Of a stretch of 64,000 nt of DNA, positions 45,730-54,915 are shown piece by piece. Origin of the DNA: Sphingobacterium oryzagri (GTDB lineage Bacteria > Bacteroidota > Bacteroidia > Sphingobacteriales > Sphingobacteriaceae). Numbering within the stretch: position 1 is the first letter of the stretch; the number at the start of each line of letters is the position of its first letter. The DNA lies in contig NZ_CP117880.1 of NCBI RefSeq assembly GCF_028736175.1, positions 2,542,001-2,606,000 of the forward strand, in the 5' to 3' direction. The notes under the pieces were generated by a model, which saw nothing but the letters and a program-made list of their open reading frames with translations, had not been told where the DNA came from and searched no databases. Both the position numbers and the translations under genes were made by a program.

Positions 45730-45764
45730 CAAAGATACGGCAGGAAATTTCGTTTTGAAACAAA
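45730..45764 (-). promoter_or_regulatory. promoter of the ferritin gene
   Basis: On the minus strand TTTG (45764-45761), 23 bp, TATCTTTG (45737-45730). The -7 is perfect and the spacing is at the upper limit. The leader is about 55 nt. Confidence 0.55.
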
Positions 45765-45838
45765 AAAAGCAATACAAATTAAGTCTAAATTAGGAGACTT
45801 GTTGACCTAACCTGTTTAGAATCAGTATAATTAAAAGC

Positions 45839-46204
45839 TTATCTTAAGGCAAGAATATTGTCTTTTCGGAGGATCTTTTTGACTTCGCTATTTAGCTCAA
45901 TCATAAACTTGGCGCCTTTAAGGAGTTCGCGTAGTTCTAAAACATCCTGAACCGATAACATAAAACAACGATCGGTACGAAAAGGCATGATCAGCTCGAA
46001 ATCCGACTTACGGGAAGCGTCGGCAAGCATTTGCGCTACATTAATGGATTCGATAGTCTTTTTGAACGAGAAAAAATCGGAGATACGGAAAGCGGTTGTG
46101 GAATCTTGAAACTCCAACCAATAACAGTTTTTACGGCTACATTGATAAACCGCACCTTTATCCGTCTTATATACCTCTTCTACGCTTGCTAAAGGACAAA
46201 TCAT
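45839..46204 (-). CDS. small conserved cysteine-containing protein
   Basis: A 121-residue soluble protein starting MICPLASVEEVYKTDKGAVYQCSRKNCYWLEF in outline: a Cys-x(n)-CSxxxC arrangement at the N-terminus that may bind metal, followed by a helical body and a LELRELLKGAKFMIEL segment. It resembles small Bacteroidota proteins of the DUF6686 type, but I cannot confirm this. The ATG at 46204 is preferred over an upstream TTG. It lies between ferritin and the hibernation factor, all in the same direction. Confidence 0.6.
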   Translation of the reverse strand: MICPLASVEEVYKTDKGAVYQCSRKNCYWLEFQDSTTAFRISDFFSFKKTIESINVAQMLADASRKSDFELIMPFRTDRCFMLSVQDVLELRELLKGAKFMIELNSEVKKILRKDNILALR

Positions 46205-46259
46205 CTTTTCCAATTAAATTGTTAGCAAATATAATCCTTATTGATATTCAATCCAAATA

Positions 46260-46287
46260 GAAAAGCTGATTTTTCAATCAGCTTTTC
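46260..46287 (-). terminator. terminator after the hibernation factor gene
   Basis: A 12-bp stem GAAAAGCTGATT/AATCAGCTTTTC with loop TTTC, 26 bp past the stop; its outer pairs are A/T-rich but no long T tail follows on the minus strand. Confidence 0.6.
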
Positions 46288-46312
46288 TTTTCACCTTATG
46301 GTTTTTGTATAA

Positions 46313-46657
46313 TTAAAATTCCTGTTCGGGATCACCGAGCAACTCCTTATGGTTACTCGCCGTTGTTCTCGTTTTGGTTTTGTGTTTGTTAATCTGTCTC
46401 CGTAATGATTCTACAGCAGCGTCTGTTGCCTCCTCAAAACTTTTAGCCTGTGCTTTTGCAAACAGTTGATTGCCCGGAATATTCATTTTAAGCTCTACTA
46501 CCTTGTTCGACTCATCATCTACATTTTCGATACGTAAATAGCATACACTTTCAATAATATTATCCAAAAACTGCTCTAATTTTGCTGTTTTTCTCTTGAT
46601 AAACTCAACCAATTTTTGATCTGCATCAAATTTGATAGATTGCACAGTAATGTTCAT
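46313..46657 (-). CDS. hpf: ribosome hibernation-promoting factor (short HPF/YfiA type)
   Basis: A 114-residue HPF/RaiA fold that binds the 30S decoding region and keeps idle ribosomes in an inactive state. Recognisable segments: IKFDADQKLVEFIKRKTAKLEQF, VVELKMNIPGNQLFAKAQAKSFEEATDAAVESLRRQINKHK in outline. It is the short form, without the dimerisation domain. It is preceded by an exceptional Shine-Dalgarno, AAGGAGG about 5 bp before the ATG (46661-46668), rare in this phylum. It lies 15 bp after the recombinase stop. Confidence 0.92.
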   Translation of the reverse strand: MNITVQSIKFDADQKLVEFIKRKTAKLEQFLDNIIESVCYLRIENVDDESNKVVELKMNIPGNQLFAKAQAKSFEEATDAAVESLRRQINKHKTKTRTTASNHKELLGDPEQEF

Positions 46658-46660
46658 TTT

Positions 46661-46668
46661 TCCTCCTT
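46661..46668 (-). promoter_or_regulatory. strong Shine-Dalgarno of hpf
   Basis: On the minus strand an A-rich stretch leads to GGAGGA just before the ATG; a near-perfect complement to the 16S anti-SD. Most genes of this window have no such element. Confidence 0.75.
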
Positions 46669-46672
46669 TTTT

Positions 46673-47554
46673 TTAAGCCTTTGGATGGGCTTGTTTATAA
46701 ATCGATTTCAACCTCTCTACAGAGTTGTGGGTATAGACCTGCGTAGCGGCCAATCCGGCATGTCCAAGCAGTTCCTTAATCGCGTTCAGATCGGCACCAT
46801 TGTCTAGTAAAGCTGTCGCAAATGTATGACGGAGCACGTGCGGGCTTCGTTTCTTCTGCGAAGTGATCAGGCCTAGGTAGCGTTGCACAGTCGTATATAT
46901 TAACCGGCGGCTTGCATGTTTCCCTACATTATCAACGATCAAGTAGGTCGATTTGTTTTCGAAATCTTTCGAATACTTGAGCTTCAAATAATGTTTGACA
47001 TGCTGAAGTAAGGTTTGATGAATCGGCACATAGCGTTGTTTGCTGCGCTTACCAAAAACAAGGATTTTTTTATTATACATATCAATGTCCTTCTCTTGAA
47101 TAGCGAGCAGTTCTGCCAAACGGATTCCGGTTCCAAACAATAATTCGAGAATTAAAAAATCACGAACCTCCGCAAAGTCGTTCTCATCTTTTGCTCCCGC
47201 ATCCAGCAGGCCAACCATCTTTGCCTGCTCTACCACTACGGGCAATCGCTTGGCGGTTTTGAGCGCATGAACAGCCGTCATCGGATTGCTGTTGGCCAAC
47301 CCTTCTCTGCATAAAAATTTGTAAAAAGAACGTAACGAAGATATCGAACGATTGATACTGGTAGGTTGCTTGCCATCCTCTTTCAGTTTTGCAAGGTAAT
47401 GACGGACGACTCGGTAGTCTACCTCCGCAAAGACATGGTTTTCGGATGCTAAAAAAGCTAAAAAAACGTCGATTTCTAATGCATAGGCTGTGATAGTATG
47501 TATAGAATATCGTTTTTCAAACTTTAAAAAATTCAAAAATCTTTCTTTGCTCAT
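46673..47554 (-). CDS. xerC: tyrosine recombinase of the XerC/XerD family
   Basis: A 293-residue site-specific recombinase, the usual Xer length. The N-terminal SAM-like DNA-binding domain is at 1-95. The catalytic domain has Arg145 (GTGIRLAELL), Lys169, His239-x-x-Arg242 (SPHVLRHTFA), His265 (ELLGHAGLA) and nucleophile Tyr274 (TQVYTH). It resolves chromosome dimers, or is a Bacteroidota Xer homolog with that likely role; XerC versus XerD cannot be told. It has an SD-like GAAGGAGAT ahead of the ATG and a promoter at 47574-47603. Together with hpf it forms a two-gene unit common in the phylum. Confidence 0.9.
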   Translation of the reverse strand: MSKERFLNFLKFEKRYSIHTITAYALEIDVFLAFLASENHVFAEVDYRVVRHYLAKLKEDGKQPTSINRSISSLRSFYKFLCREGLANSNPMTAVHALKTAKRLPVVVEQAKMVGLLDAGAKDENDFAEVRDFLILELLFGTGIRLAELLAIQEKDIDMYNKKILVFGKRSKQRYVPIHQTLLQHVKHYLKLKYSKDFENKSTYLIVDNVGKHASRRLIYTTVQRYLGLITSQKKRSPHVLRHTFATALLDNGADLNAIKELLGHAGLAATQVYTHNSVERLKSIYKQAHPKA

Positions 47555-47573
47555 GTTCGATCTCCTTCTTGCA

Positions 47574-47603
47574 TAAAAATAGCAAAAAGCGCGAGACGAA
47601 CAA
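47574..47603 (-). promoter_or_regulatory. promoter of the xer-hpf unit
   Basis: On the minus strand TTG (47603-47601), 19-bp spacer, TATTTTTA (47581-47574). The leader of about 13 nt contains the SD-like AAGGAG. Confidence 0.6.
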
Positions 47604-47815
47604 ATTTTATTTACTTAAACTTTGTTAACGGATGTCAGCCGCTAACAGACAAACCATTCGCTCTGCCGGAATTAGAAAACCATAAAAGCTTACCGTCCTG
47701 ATGGCAGGCAACTGTGTACGAAAAATGGGGGTTCCTTTAGTAGAAAAAGACTATACCTCAAAACACGGCTGCTGAAAGCGTCTATAAGGTTTATTAAGCC
47801 TGATCGGCAAGCATC

Positions 47816-47849
47816 AAAAAAAAACGGCCCGAATTTCTTCGGGCCGTTT
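47816..47849 (-). terminator. rho-independent terminator of the aldolase gene
   Basis: A 12-bp stem AAACGGCCCGAA/TTCGGGCCGTTT with loop TTTC, then nine T on the minus strand. Textbook form, 19 bp past the stop. Confidence 0.9.
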
Positions 47850-47867
47850 CTAATCGTTTAGTAAATA

Positions 47868-48947
47868 TTATAATTTGCTGTTCACGTCAATGGCGTTAAG
47901 CTCGGTAAATGCTTGTGTCAAACGAGTAACAAAAGCCTCTTCACCTTTGCGCAACCATACGCGTGGATCGTAATATTTTTTGTTAGGCGAGTCAGCACCG
48001 TCTGGGTTGCCAATCTGCCCTTGCAGAAAATCGTGGTTTTTCGCTTCGTAAGCACGAACACCATCCCAGTATGCCCATTGCATATCGGTATCGATATTCA
48101 TTTTGATTGCACCGTAAGAAATAGCTTCTGCAATCTCCTCTGGTGTAGAACCTGAACCGCCGTGGAAAACAAAATTAACAGGCTTTTCTGCTGTAAGGCT
48201 GAATTTCTCGCGGATATGTTCCTGCGAATTGTGCAAAATAATCGGTTGTAATTTTACATTACCTGGTTTATATACACCATGTACATTACCAAAAGCTGCC
48301 GCTACAGTAAATTTGTCAGAAACTTTCGAAAGTTCTTCATAAGCATAAGCAACTTCTTCTGGCTGTGTGTATAATTTAGAGCTATCTACGTCTGTGTTAT
48401 CTACACCATCTTCTTCACCACCTGTTACGCCTAACTCAATTTCTACCGTCATGCCTAGTGGTTTCATACGTGCTAAGTATTTCGCGGAAATTTCGATATT
48501 CTCTTCAATTGGCTCTTCGGATAGATCCAACATATGCGATGAAAACAAAGGCTTACCATGTTGTGCAAAAAATTTCTCACCTGCGTCTAACAAACCGTCA
48601 ATCCATGGCAATAATTTTTTTGCCGCATGGTCGGTATGCAAGATAACAGCAACACCGTAGTGTTCTGCCAACAGGTGCACGTGATGTGCAGCAGATACAG
48701 CACCCAAAATACAGGCTTGAAGACCATCGTTGTTTAGCGACTTTCCGGCGTAAAACTGTGCTCCACCATTAGAAAGCTGAATGATCACGGGTGAATTTAC
48801 AGCTTTCGCAGTTTCCATTACGGCATTGATAGAATTTGTTCCAATAACGTTCACCGCTGGTAAAGCAAACTTATGTGTTTTAGCAATCTCGAAAAGCTCT
48901 TGAACTTGATCTCCTGTCAAAACACCTTTAAAATCTTTTAGGCTCAT
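47868..48947 (-). CDS. fbaA: class II fructose-bisphosphate aldolase
   Basis: A 359-residue zinc aldolase of glycolysis and gluconeogenesis that splits fructose-1,6-bisphosphate. It is of the longer class IIA type. Zinc ligands are in AVILHTDHAAKK, and VTGGEEDGVDN, NFVFHGGSGSTPEEI and KMNIDTDMQWAYWDGV match the substrate-binding loops. It has its own consensus-like promoter (48977-49006) and a strong terminator, as expected for an abundant enzyme. There is no signal peptide. Confidence 0.95.
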   Translation of the reverse strand: MSLKDFKGVLTGDQVQELFEIAKTHKFALPAVNVIGTNSINAVMETAKAVNSPVIIQLSNGGAQFYAGKSLNNDGLQACILGAVSAAHHVHLLAEHYGVAVILHTDHAAKKLLPWIDGLLDAGEKFFAQHGKPLFSSHMLDLSEEPIEENIEISAKYLARMKPLGMTVEIELGVTGGEEDGVDNTDVDSSKLYTQPEEVAYAYEELSKVSDKFTVAAAFGNVHGVYKPGNVKLQPIILHNSQEHIREKFSLTAEKPVNFVFHGGSGSTPEEIAEAISYGAIKMNIDTDMQWAYWDGVRAYEAKNHDFLQGQIGNPDGADSPNKKYYDPRVWLRKGEEAFVTRLTQAFTELNAIDVNSKL

Positions 48948-49369
48948 ATGTTTTGTATATTTTTATTTTGTACCAATAAAGGTAGTAATTTTTTTAAACA
49001 CAACAATACTTAGTGTTAAAAATACACATAACATGAATAACCCAATATATTTGGCTGCATCGCTGCAACTTCGATGCGCGTATGCCCATCTGCGCATCGT
49101 TTACATTTTTAAACGGCAGCCTTTGAGAGGCCCCAAAAGCGACAGACAGCACGATTTTACCCAATTGTATCTGTATTTTTACCATATAAACCCGATCATT
49201 CGCGCATTAGCGTGTATTTTCGGGCTCGCTTTATGCGCAAAGCCTTTATTGGCGCAGGGTTAACACCATAAATACGTTAAATAAAAAAGAAATTGTTAAA
49301 ACGCACGGCGATAAGCCGCATTTTTAAATATATTAATATCTTTATCCGATTAAATTATCAAATAGCACT
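48948..49369. other. intergenic region with the aldolase promoter
   Basis: About 420 bp. It contains the aldolase promoter and, just upstream of it, a 20-bp sequence (49008-49027) differing at one base from the spacer of the small RNA promoter at 194-213. A 76-codon plus-strand frame at 49033-49263 has no supporting features. A small CGGC/GCCG hairpin lies near 49309-49321. Confidence 0.45.
48977..49006 (-). promoter_or_regulatory. promoter of the aldolase gene
   Basis: On the minus strand TTG (49006-49004), 19-bp spacer, TACCTTTA (48984-48977). The leader is about 24-30 nt. Confidence 0.6.
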
Positions 49370-49720
49370 ATGGCGTTACACGTATACGGGATCAAAAACT
49401 GTAATACAGTAAAAAAAGCATTAGATTGGTTGGCCGAAAAGCAGCTAGCTTACACCTTCCATGACTACAAAAAAGAACCGGCAACGGTTGAGAAACTGAA
49501 GGCTTGGGAAAAAGAAATTTCCTGGGAATCGCTGGTTAATAAAAAAGGTACCACCTGGAAAAAATTAAGTAGCGATGTGCAGGCGTCTGTAACCGATGCG
49601 CCTAGCGCCAATGCTGTTTTACTAGAAAATAACAGCATGATAAAAAGACCGCTTATCGAATCGCCAAACGGTATTCTGCTTGGTTTTGACGAACAGGAAT
49701 ATGCAAACAAACTGCTGTAA
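49370..49720 (+). CDS. ArsC/Spx-family reductase-like protein (YffB-type)
   Basis: A 116-residue thioredoxin-fold protein of the ArsC/Spx family. It begins with [16 protein letters not shown], the single-Cys signature of YffB-like members, and ends with the [18 protein letters not shown] block of ArsC-like proteins. Real arsenate reductases have this Cys in a somewhat different context, and no ars genes are near, so arsenate reduction is not implied; glutathione- or thiol-linked roles are suggested for the family. The M1 peptidase follows after 4 bp. Confidence 0.87.
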   Translation: MALHVYGIKNCNTVKKALDWLAEKQLAYTFHDYKKEPATVEKLKAWEKEISWESLVNKKGTTWKKLSSDVQASVTDAPSANAVLLENNSMIKRPLIESPNGILLGFDEQEYANKLL

Positions 49721-49724
49721 CAAC

Positions 49725-51683
49725 ATGAAACGAAAGAGTATCCTCACAACGCTATCCCTTGCCCTGCTGGCAGTCGCACAGGTTTACGCGCAAGGTAGCG
49801 CGAGCAAAAGCGTCTATAATTATACGGAAGCCTTTAATCCGATCTTTTACAGCAGCAACGGTAATACTTATCGTTCGGCAAGTGGAAAACCCGGTCAAGC
49901 TTATTGGCAAAATGCGGCAGATTATACCATAAAAGTTCAACTTGACGACAAGAGCGATCGTATTAGTGGTACTGTGTCCATTAAATACACCAACAATAGT
50001 CCAGATGCGTTAAATTATATTTGGCTGCAACTGGATCAAAACTTATTCAATGAACATTCGCGCGGACAGGCAACCATCCCTTTGGAAGATAGCCGTTACG
50101 GCTCTGCAGATTCCGATTTTGATGGCGGTTTTAAGCTAGCTGCTGTACAGTTTGGCGATGGCACGACGGCAAAATATGAGGTGGTTGATACGCGTATGCG
50201 TGTGGAGTTGCCTAAAACATTGGCGGCCAATGGTGGCACGCAAGATCTTCAAATTGATTTCTCGTTTACCGTACCCGAATATGGTGCAGATAGAACCGGA
50301 ATTTTATCGACGAAAAATGGCAAAATATACGCCATCGCGCAGTGGTATCCACGCGTATGTGTTTATGATGATATTCTAGGCTGGAATACAGAACCTTACA
50401 CCGGTCCAGGAGAATTTTATCTTGAATACGGAACTTACGCTATCGAGATCACCGCACCGGCTAACCACATCGTGGTGGCAGGTGGCGAACTGCAAAATCC
50501 GGAAGAAGTATGGACCAAAGATCAACTCGCGCGCTATAAGCAAGCGTTCCAAAGCGATAAAACGGTGATGATCAGATCAGCAGCTGAAGTTACTTCATCT
50601 GCTTCTCGACCAAAGAAAAACAGCTTAACATGGAAATATAAGCTGGCTAACGCGCATGACTTTGCCTGGGCTTCTTCGCCCGCCTTTATCATTGATGGCG
50701 CAAAAATCAACAAGCCTAGCGGTCAAACCGGATTGGCGCTTTCTGCTTATCCTGCTGAAAGCAATGGAAACAACGCCTGGGAACGATCGACGGAATATAC
50801 GAAAGCATCGATCGAGTACTATAGCAAAAAATGGCTAGAATACCCCTATCCGGTTGCTGTCAATGTAGCGGCCAACGTGGGCGGTATGGAATATCCTGGA
50901 TTGTCTTTTTGCGGTTTTCAAGCAAAAGCGGGCAGTCTTTGGGGCGTTACCGACCATGAATTTGGACATAACTGGTTTCCAATGATCGTGGGTAGCAATG
51001 AGCGTCTTCACGCCTGGATGGATGAGGGCTTCAACAGTTTTATCAACGAGCTGTCGACACAAGAATTTAATAAAGGCGAATATGATAAGAAAATCGGGAA
51101 TAGAAATAGCATGGCACGTGCTTTTGCGGTGCCAAGTTTAGAGCCGATTATGTCTTCTCCGCAAAACATGAAAGAACGCAACATTGGTATACTGGCTTAT
51201 TACAAACCAGCTTATGGATTACGTTTGCTGCGCGATGAAATTATTGGTGCTGATCGTTTTGATCGCGCGTTTCGCGCCTACGTTGCAGCCTGGGCGTTTA
51301 AACATCCTACCCCTGATGATTTTTTCCGTACCATGGAAAATGAAACTGGCGAAAACTTAGCGTGGTTTTGGCGAGGCTGGTTTAAAAATAACTGGGCGCT
51401 CGATCAGGCTGTCCGCAGCGTTGATTACGAAGCACTCGACCCGAAAAATGGCGCCATCATTACGATCGAAAACTTGCAAAAACTTCCGATGCCGGTGGTT
51501 ATTGAAGCAACAACTGAATCTGGACAGAAAATCAGAAAAAAGCTGCCGGTAGAAATCTGGCAACGCAACACATCGTGGCGGTTTAAGCTGAAATCTACAG
51601 AAAAGATCAGTAAGGTGGTGATTGATCCAGACCAAGTGTACCCAGACATCAATCCTGACAACAATATTTGGCCTAGAAACTAA
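49725..51683 (+). CDS. M1 family metallopeptidase (secreted aminopeptidase)
   Basis: A 652-residue zinc aminopeptidase. The signal peptide ends AQVYAQ near residue 22. Then comes a beta-sandwich N-terminal domain and the catalytic domain with HEFGH (residues 411-415) and the third ligand Glu 19 residues later (HAWMDEGF). [15 protein letters not shown] segment (the family's GxMEN-like substrate site) precedes it. It degrades N-terminal peptides in the periplasm or outside. The ATG at 49725 gives the signal peptide; the frame upstream overlaps the ArsC-like gene. Confidence 0.92.
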   Translation: MKRKSILTTLSLALLAVAQVYAQGSASKSVYNYTEAFNPIFYSSNGNTYRSASGKPGQAYWQNAADYTIKVQLDDKSDRISGTVSIKYTNNSPDALNYIWLQLDQNLFNEHSRGQATIPLEDSRYGSADSDFDGGFKLAAVQFGDGTTAKYEVVDTRMRVELPKTLAANGGTQDLQIDFSFTVPEYGADRTGILSTKNGKIYAIAQWYPRVCVYDDILGWNTEPYTGPGEFYLEYGTYAIEITAPANHIVVAGGELQNPEEVWTKDQLARYKQAFQSDKTVMIRSAAEVTSSASRPKKNSLTWKYKLANAHDFAWASSPAFIIDGAKINKPSGQTGLALSAYPAESNGNNAWERSTEYTKASIEYYSKKWLEYPYPVAVNVAANVGGMEYPGLSFCGFQAKAGSLWGVTDHEFGHNWFPMIVGSNERLHAWMDEGFNSFINELSTQEFNKGEYDKKIGNRNSMARAFAVPSLEPIMSSPQNMKERNIGILAYYKPAYGLRLLRDEIIGADRFDRAFRAYVAAWAFKHPTPDDFFRTMENETGENLAWFWRGWFKNNWALDQAVRSVDYEALDPKNGAIITIENLQKLPMPVVIEATTESGQKIRKKLPVEIWQRNTSWRFKLKSTEKISKVVIDPDQVYPDINPDNNIWPRN

Positions 51684-51703
51684 ACGTAATGGAAATAAGC
51701 AAC

Positions 51704-52390
51704 ATGAAGATATCAACTCCCCTTCTTGGCACGCTGGTGATGCTACTGGCGCTCCTTGCTCCGGCAGCGCATGCCCAGCAAGTTAAAGGTATTGTGCACG
51801 AACTGGAAAGTAGCCAACGCCTAAAAGATGTACTAGTGAAAAACCTGCGCACCAACGAGAAAACGCAAACCGATAGCGAAGGAAATTTTACGATCACAGC
51901 AGACATCAATGATCTACTTTCGTTTACCCAAGCGGGTTACGAAATTGACACCGCGTTTATCTATGAGGAAGGTGTGAAGCGCGTTTACCTGGTGCGCGAC
52001 CAGAAAAATATCGTGATTGATGAGGTCGTAATCAGCCGGCTGACCGACAGTCGTTTAGTAGCCGAAATCGAGAAGGCAAGAAATGAAGGAAAAACAGTAG
52101 ACGCTTCACAAAACCGTGGCGGCATGCGTATTTCTCCTTCCCGATTGTTTGGCAGACAAAGTAAAATGGCGCGTAACAATCTTAAAATGCTTTTGACCGA
52201 ACAAAACAACCGCAAGGTTGATCGTTTGTTTTCCAACCAGGTCATCAGAGCTATTGTGCCACTTTCGGACACCGAACTACCCTTGTTTAGAGAGCAATTC
52301 AGACCTGATCTCGACTTTATCCAAACGGCTTCGCCAGAAGATGTTCGTATTTATGTATTAGATGCCTACAGCAAGTTTAAATCGAATTAA
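51704..52390 (+). CDS. secreted CarboxypepD_reg-like domain protein
   Basis: A 228-residue exported protein. The signal peptide ends AHAQ (about residue 24). Residues 25-105 are a CarboxypepD_reg-like beta-sandwich (VKGIVHELESSQRLKDVLVKN in outline, TDSEGNFTITA). The rest is charged and helical with no known domain. It is found next to M1 peptidases and permeases in related genomes as a small unassigned protein, but I cannot test that here. The start is ATG 51704 or 51689. It lies 20 bp after the peptidase. Confidence 0.75.
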   Translation: MKISTPLLGTLVMLLALLAPAAHAQQVKGIVHELESSQRLKDVLVKNLRTNEKTQTDSEGNFTITADINDLLSFTQAGYEIDTAFIYEEGVKRVYLVRDQKNIVIDEVVISRLTDSRLVAEIEKARNEGKTVDASQNRGGMRISPSRLFGRQSKMARNNLKMLLTEQNNRKVDRLFSNQVIRAIVPLSDTELPLFREQFRPDLDFIQTASPEDVRIYVLDAYSKFKSN

Positions 52391-52419
52391 CAACAGAAAC
52401 TACTAACCCAAAAAGAATT

Positions 52420-53898
52420 ATGCTTTATAAAAAATCAATTCCCCAAATCATCCAAGAAGCCAGAGAAAGCGGCGAGCACACGTTGAAACGAACGCTCACC
52501 AGCACTGGACTGATTGCTTTAGGTGTCGGTGCGATCATCGGTGCTGGTTTATTTTCGTTAACGGGTATCGCGGCTGCTGAAAATGCTGGTCCGGCCGTCA
52601 TCCTTTCTTTTGTTATTGCTGCCGTTGCGTGTTCATTCGCGGGTCTGTGTTACGCGGAATTTGCCTCCATGATTCCTGTTGCAGGTAGTGCCTACACGTA
52701 TTCCTATGCGACCATGGGCGAGTTTGTGGCTTGGATCATCGGCTGGGATCTTGTATTAGAATATGCCTTGGCAAGTGCCACCGTGGCCGTCAGTTGGTCG
52801 CAATACTTCAATCAACTGTTGATGATTGTCGGCATTTCGATACCCGATCAATTTTTGAAAGGGCCTTTTGAAGGTGGTCTGGTCAATATTCCGGCTATTG
52901 TGATCGTTTGTTTATTGTCTTTGCTGCTTATGCGGGGCACAAAAGAATCGTCAACGGTCAACAACTTATTGGTTATTTTGAAAGTCAGTGTTGTTTTGAT
53001 TTTTATCGTCCTGGGTTGGAGCTTTGTCGATTCAGCAAACCATACCCCGTTTATTCCAGCTAACGAGGGCGAAGAGCTGGTAAAAAGCGGCGAACTTGGT
53101 TTTTGGTCGTTTTTGACAAGTGATAATTTTGGTAAGTTTGGTATCAGCGGTATTTTGCGTGCGGCTGGCGTATTATTTTTTGCGTTTGTAGGTTTTGACG
53201 CCGTTAGTACCGCTGCGCAAGAAGCAAAAGATCCGAAGAAAGGTATGCCTATCGGTATTATCGGTTCGCTGATTATCTGTACCATCCTTTACGTGCTGTT
53301 TTCTTACGTGATGACTGGTTTAGAAAACTACCAGATGTTTGCTGGTGATGCAAAACCTGTTGCTACCGCCTTTGCTAAAACCGGTTACACCTTCTTAAAC
53401 TCGGCTTTGATCGTAACGATTATTGCGGGTTATACATCGGTTATTTTGGTTATGCTGCTGGGGCAAAGTAGGGTATTCTACTCGATGAGTAAAGATGGCC
53501 TTCTTCCAAAAATTTTCTCTGATTTGTCTAAAAATCAAACACCATGGAAAACCAACTTGATCTTCATGATATTTGTTTCGATATTTGCAGGCTTCGTGCC
53601 GGTTTCAGACCTCGGCCACATGGTAAGTATCGGTACGTTATTTGCTTTCACGTTGGTTTGTATTGGTATTTTAGTCCTCCGCAAATCCAATCCGGAAATT
53701 GAAAGACCATTCAAAACACCTTTTGTGCCGGTATTGCCTATTTTGGGTGTTATCGTGTGTATTTTGCTGATGGCTTCGTTACCTATCGAAAGCTGGGAAC
53801 GTTTAGCGGTATGGCTATTGATCGGACTTGTGATCTACGTAGCTTACGGTATGAAGCACAGTAAAATCAGAAAAGCGCATAAAAACCAGCAAAGCTAA
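52420..53898 (+). CDS. APC superfamily amino-acid permease (CAT-like)
   Basis: A 492-residue inner-membrane transporter with 12-14 hydrophobic helices. The N-terminal GVGAIIGAGLFSLTGIAAAENAGPAV in outline, with the GAIIGAGLF unwound helix 1, and later FAFVGFDAVSTAAQEAKDPKKGMPIGI identify the cationic amino-acid transporter-like group of the APC family. It probably imports or exchanges amino acids. It lies 29 bp behind the CarboxypepD_reg-like gene and ends with a strong terminator, so the four genes from 49370 form a likely unit. Confidence 0.92.
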   Translation: MLYKKSIPQIIQEARESGEHTLKRTLTSTGLIALGVGAIIGAGLFSLTGIAAAENAGPAVILSFVIAAVACSFAGLCYAEFASMIPVAGSAYTYSYATMGEFVAWIIGWDLVLEYALASATVAVSWSQYFNQLLMIVGISIPDQFLKGPFEGGLVNIPAIVIVCLLSLLLMRGTKESSTVNNLLVILKVSVVLIFIVLGWSFVDSANHTPFIPANEGEELVKSGELGFWSFLTSDNFGKFGISGILRAAGVLFFAFVGFDAVSTAAQEAKDPKKGMPIGIIGSLIICTILYVLFSYVMTGLENYQMFAGDAKPVATAFAKTGYTFLNSALIVTIIAGYTSVILVMLLGQSRVFYSMSKDGLLPKIFSDLSKNQTPWKTNLIFMIFVSIFAGFVPVSDLGHMVSIGTLFAFTLVCIGILVLRKSNPEIERPFKTPFVPVLPILGVIVCILLMASLPIESWERLAVWLLIGLVIYVAYGMKHSKIRKAHKNQQS

Positions 53899-53924
53899 CA
53901 TCACATTAATTTATATAATGCAAG

Positions 53925-53962
53925 AAGCTGTGTTGATCTGATGATCGACACAGCTTTTTTTT
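53925..53962 (+). terminator. terminator of the permease gene
   Basis: A 14-bp stem AAGCTGTGTTGATC/GATCGACACAGCTT (one G-T pair) with loop TGAT, followed by T8. Confidence 0.85.
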
Positions 53963-54147
53963 GTGCAGCCGCTTCCCACTGCTATTTTACAACGTTGCGA
54001 TTAAGTCTACAATACTGATGTTTTAACCTCGCAAACATACGTGGAAAGTACCCATTACGGGATAAGCGGAAACAATATCGGTCAAAAAGCCATTATCTTA
54101 CATACAGGCGTGCACATGTCGCAGCCTGAACATAAAAGAGAAAGCAT

Positions 54148-54798
54148 ATGAAAAACGTAGCACTTATAGGCGCGACCGGTTTTGTTGGTTCAGCCGTATT
54201 GCAAGAATTACTCGACCGCGGCTTTACGGTGACCGCCATTGCACGCCATGTGGATGCAATCAAGTCGACTGCCCATGTCATCGCCATACAGGCTGACGTG
54301 ACGGAAGAAACAGTCTTATCGGCGGCGCTAAAGGGAAATGACGTGGTTGTTTCCGCTTTTAACGCGGGATGGAAAAACCCAAACCTCTACGATGACTTTA
54401 TGGCTGGCGGCCGTTCGATATTGCAGGCCGTCAAATCGGCAGCCGTGCCACGAGCCATCTTTATCGGTGGCGCCGGCAGTTTAGAAGTGGATGGAAAAAA
54501 GATTGTGGATACTGCAGATTTTCCACGAGAAATTAAAGCTGGTGCACAAGCAGCAGCCGATTATCTCGAGATCGTTAAACGTGAGCACGATATCAACTGG
54601 ACATTCTTCAGTCCGGCCATTGAAATGAATCCAGAGACATCTGGCAAACGTACCGGCAAATACCGCACAAACTCGAATAGCCCTGTATTCGATAAACAAG
54701 GTCGTTCGGTGCTATCTGTTGAGGATCTGGCTGTGGCTATAGCCGATGAGATTGAAAATCCGAAATTTGAGCACGAGCGATTTACAGCAGGCTATTAG
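54148..54798 (+). CDS. NAD(P)-binding atypical SDR (NmrA-like)
   Basis: A 216-residue Rossmann-fold protein with GATGFVGSAVLQELLDRG at residues 8-25, ARHVDAI and a VSAFNAG strand. It has no YxxxK triad in standard form, as in the atypical SDR/NmrA-like group that bind NAD(P) or act as redox sensors and small reductases. The partner or substrate is unknown. There is no signal peptide. The gene stands alone. Confidence 0.85.
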   Translation: MKNVALIGATGFVGSAVLQELLDRGFTVTAIARHVDAIKSTAHVIAIQADVTEETVLSAALKGNDVVVSAFNAGWKNPNLYDDFMAGGRSILQAVKSAAVPRAIFIGGAGSLEVDGKKIVDTADFPREIKAGAQAAADYLEIVKREHDINWTFFSPAIEMNPETSGKRTGKYRTNSNSPVFDKQGRSVLSVEDLAVAIADEIENPKFEHERFTAGY

Positions 54799-54915
54799 TC
54801 GTGTAAAAATAAGGGTCTTACCCTGCTGCATTTTCCTGTTTTATTTATATTTTTAGCGACATAAACACGCAACGAACGAAACTTACTCTTCGTTACAACG
54901 CTAAACTTAGATAAT

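Larger units (their letters stand above)
47555..47867. other. intergenic region
   Basis: About 310 bp between the recombinase start and the aldolase stop. It contains the recombinase promoter and the aldolase terminator. I looked for rpsU (bS21), often placed before this recombinase, and do not see it. Confidence 0.5.

Noticed and set aside
47555..47867. expected rpsU (bS21) gene next to the recombinase
   Set aside because: No frame of the right length or composition is present; the region holds only a promoter and a terminator.
49033..49263. 76-codon plus-strand frame upstream of the ArsC-like gene
   Set aside because: It overlaps the aldolase control region, has no ribosome site or recognisable domain, and ends in a hydrophobic stretch that could be chance.
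49370..49720. arsenic-resistance reading of the ArsC-like gene
   Set aside because: Only the single-Cys YffB-type signature is present and no arsenic genes are nearby.
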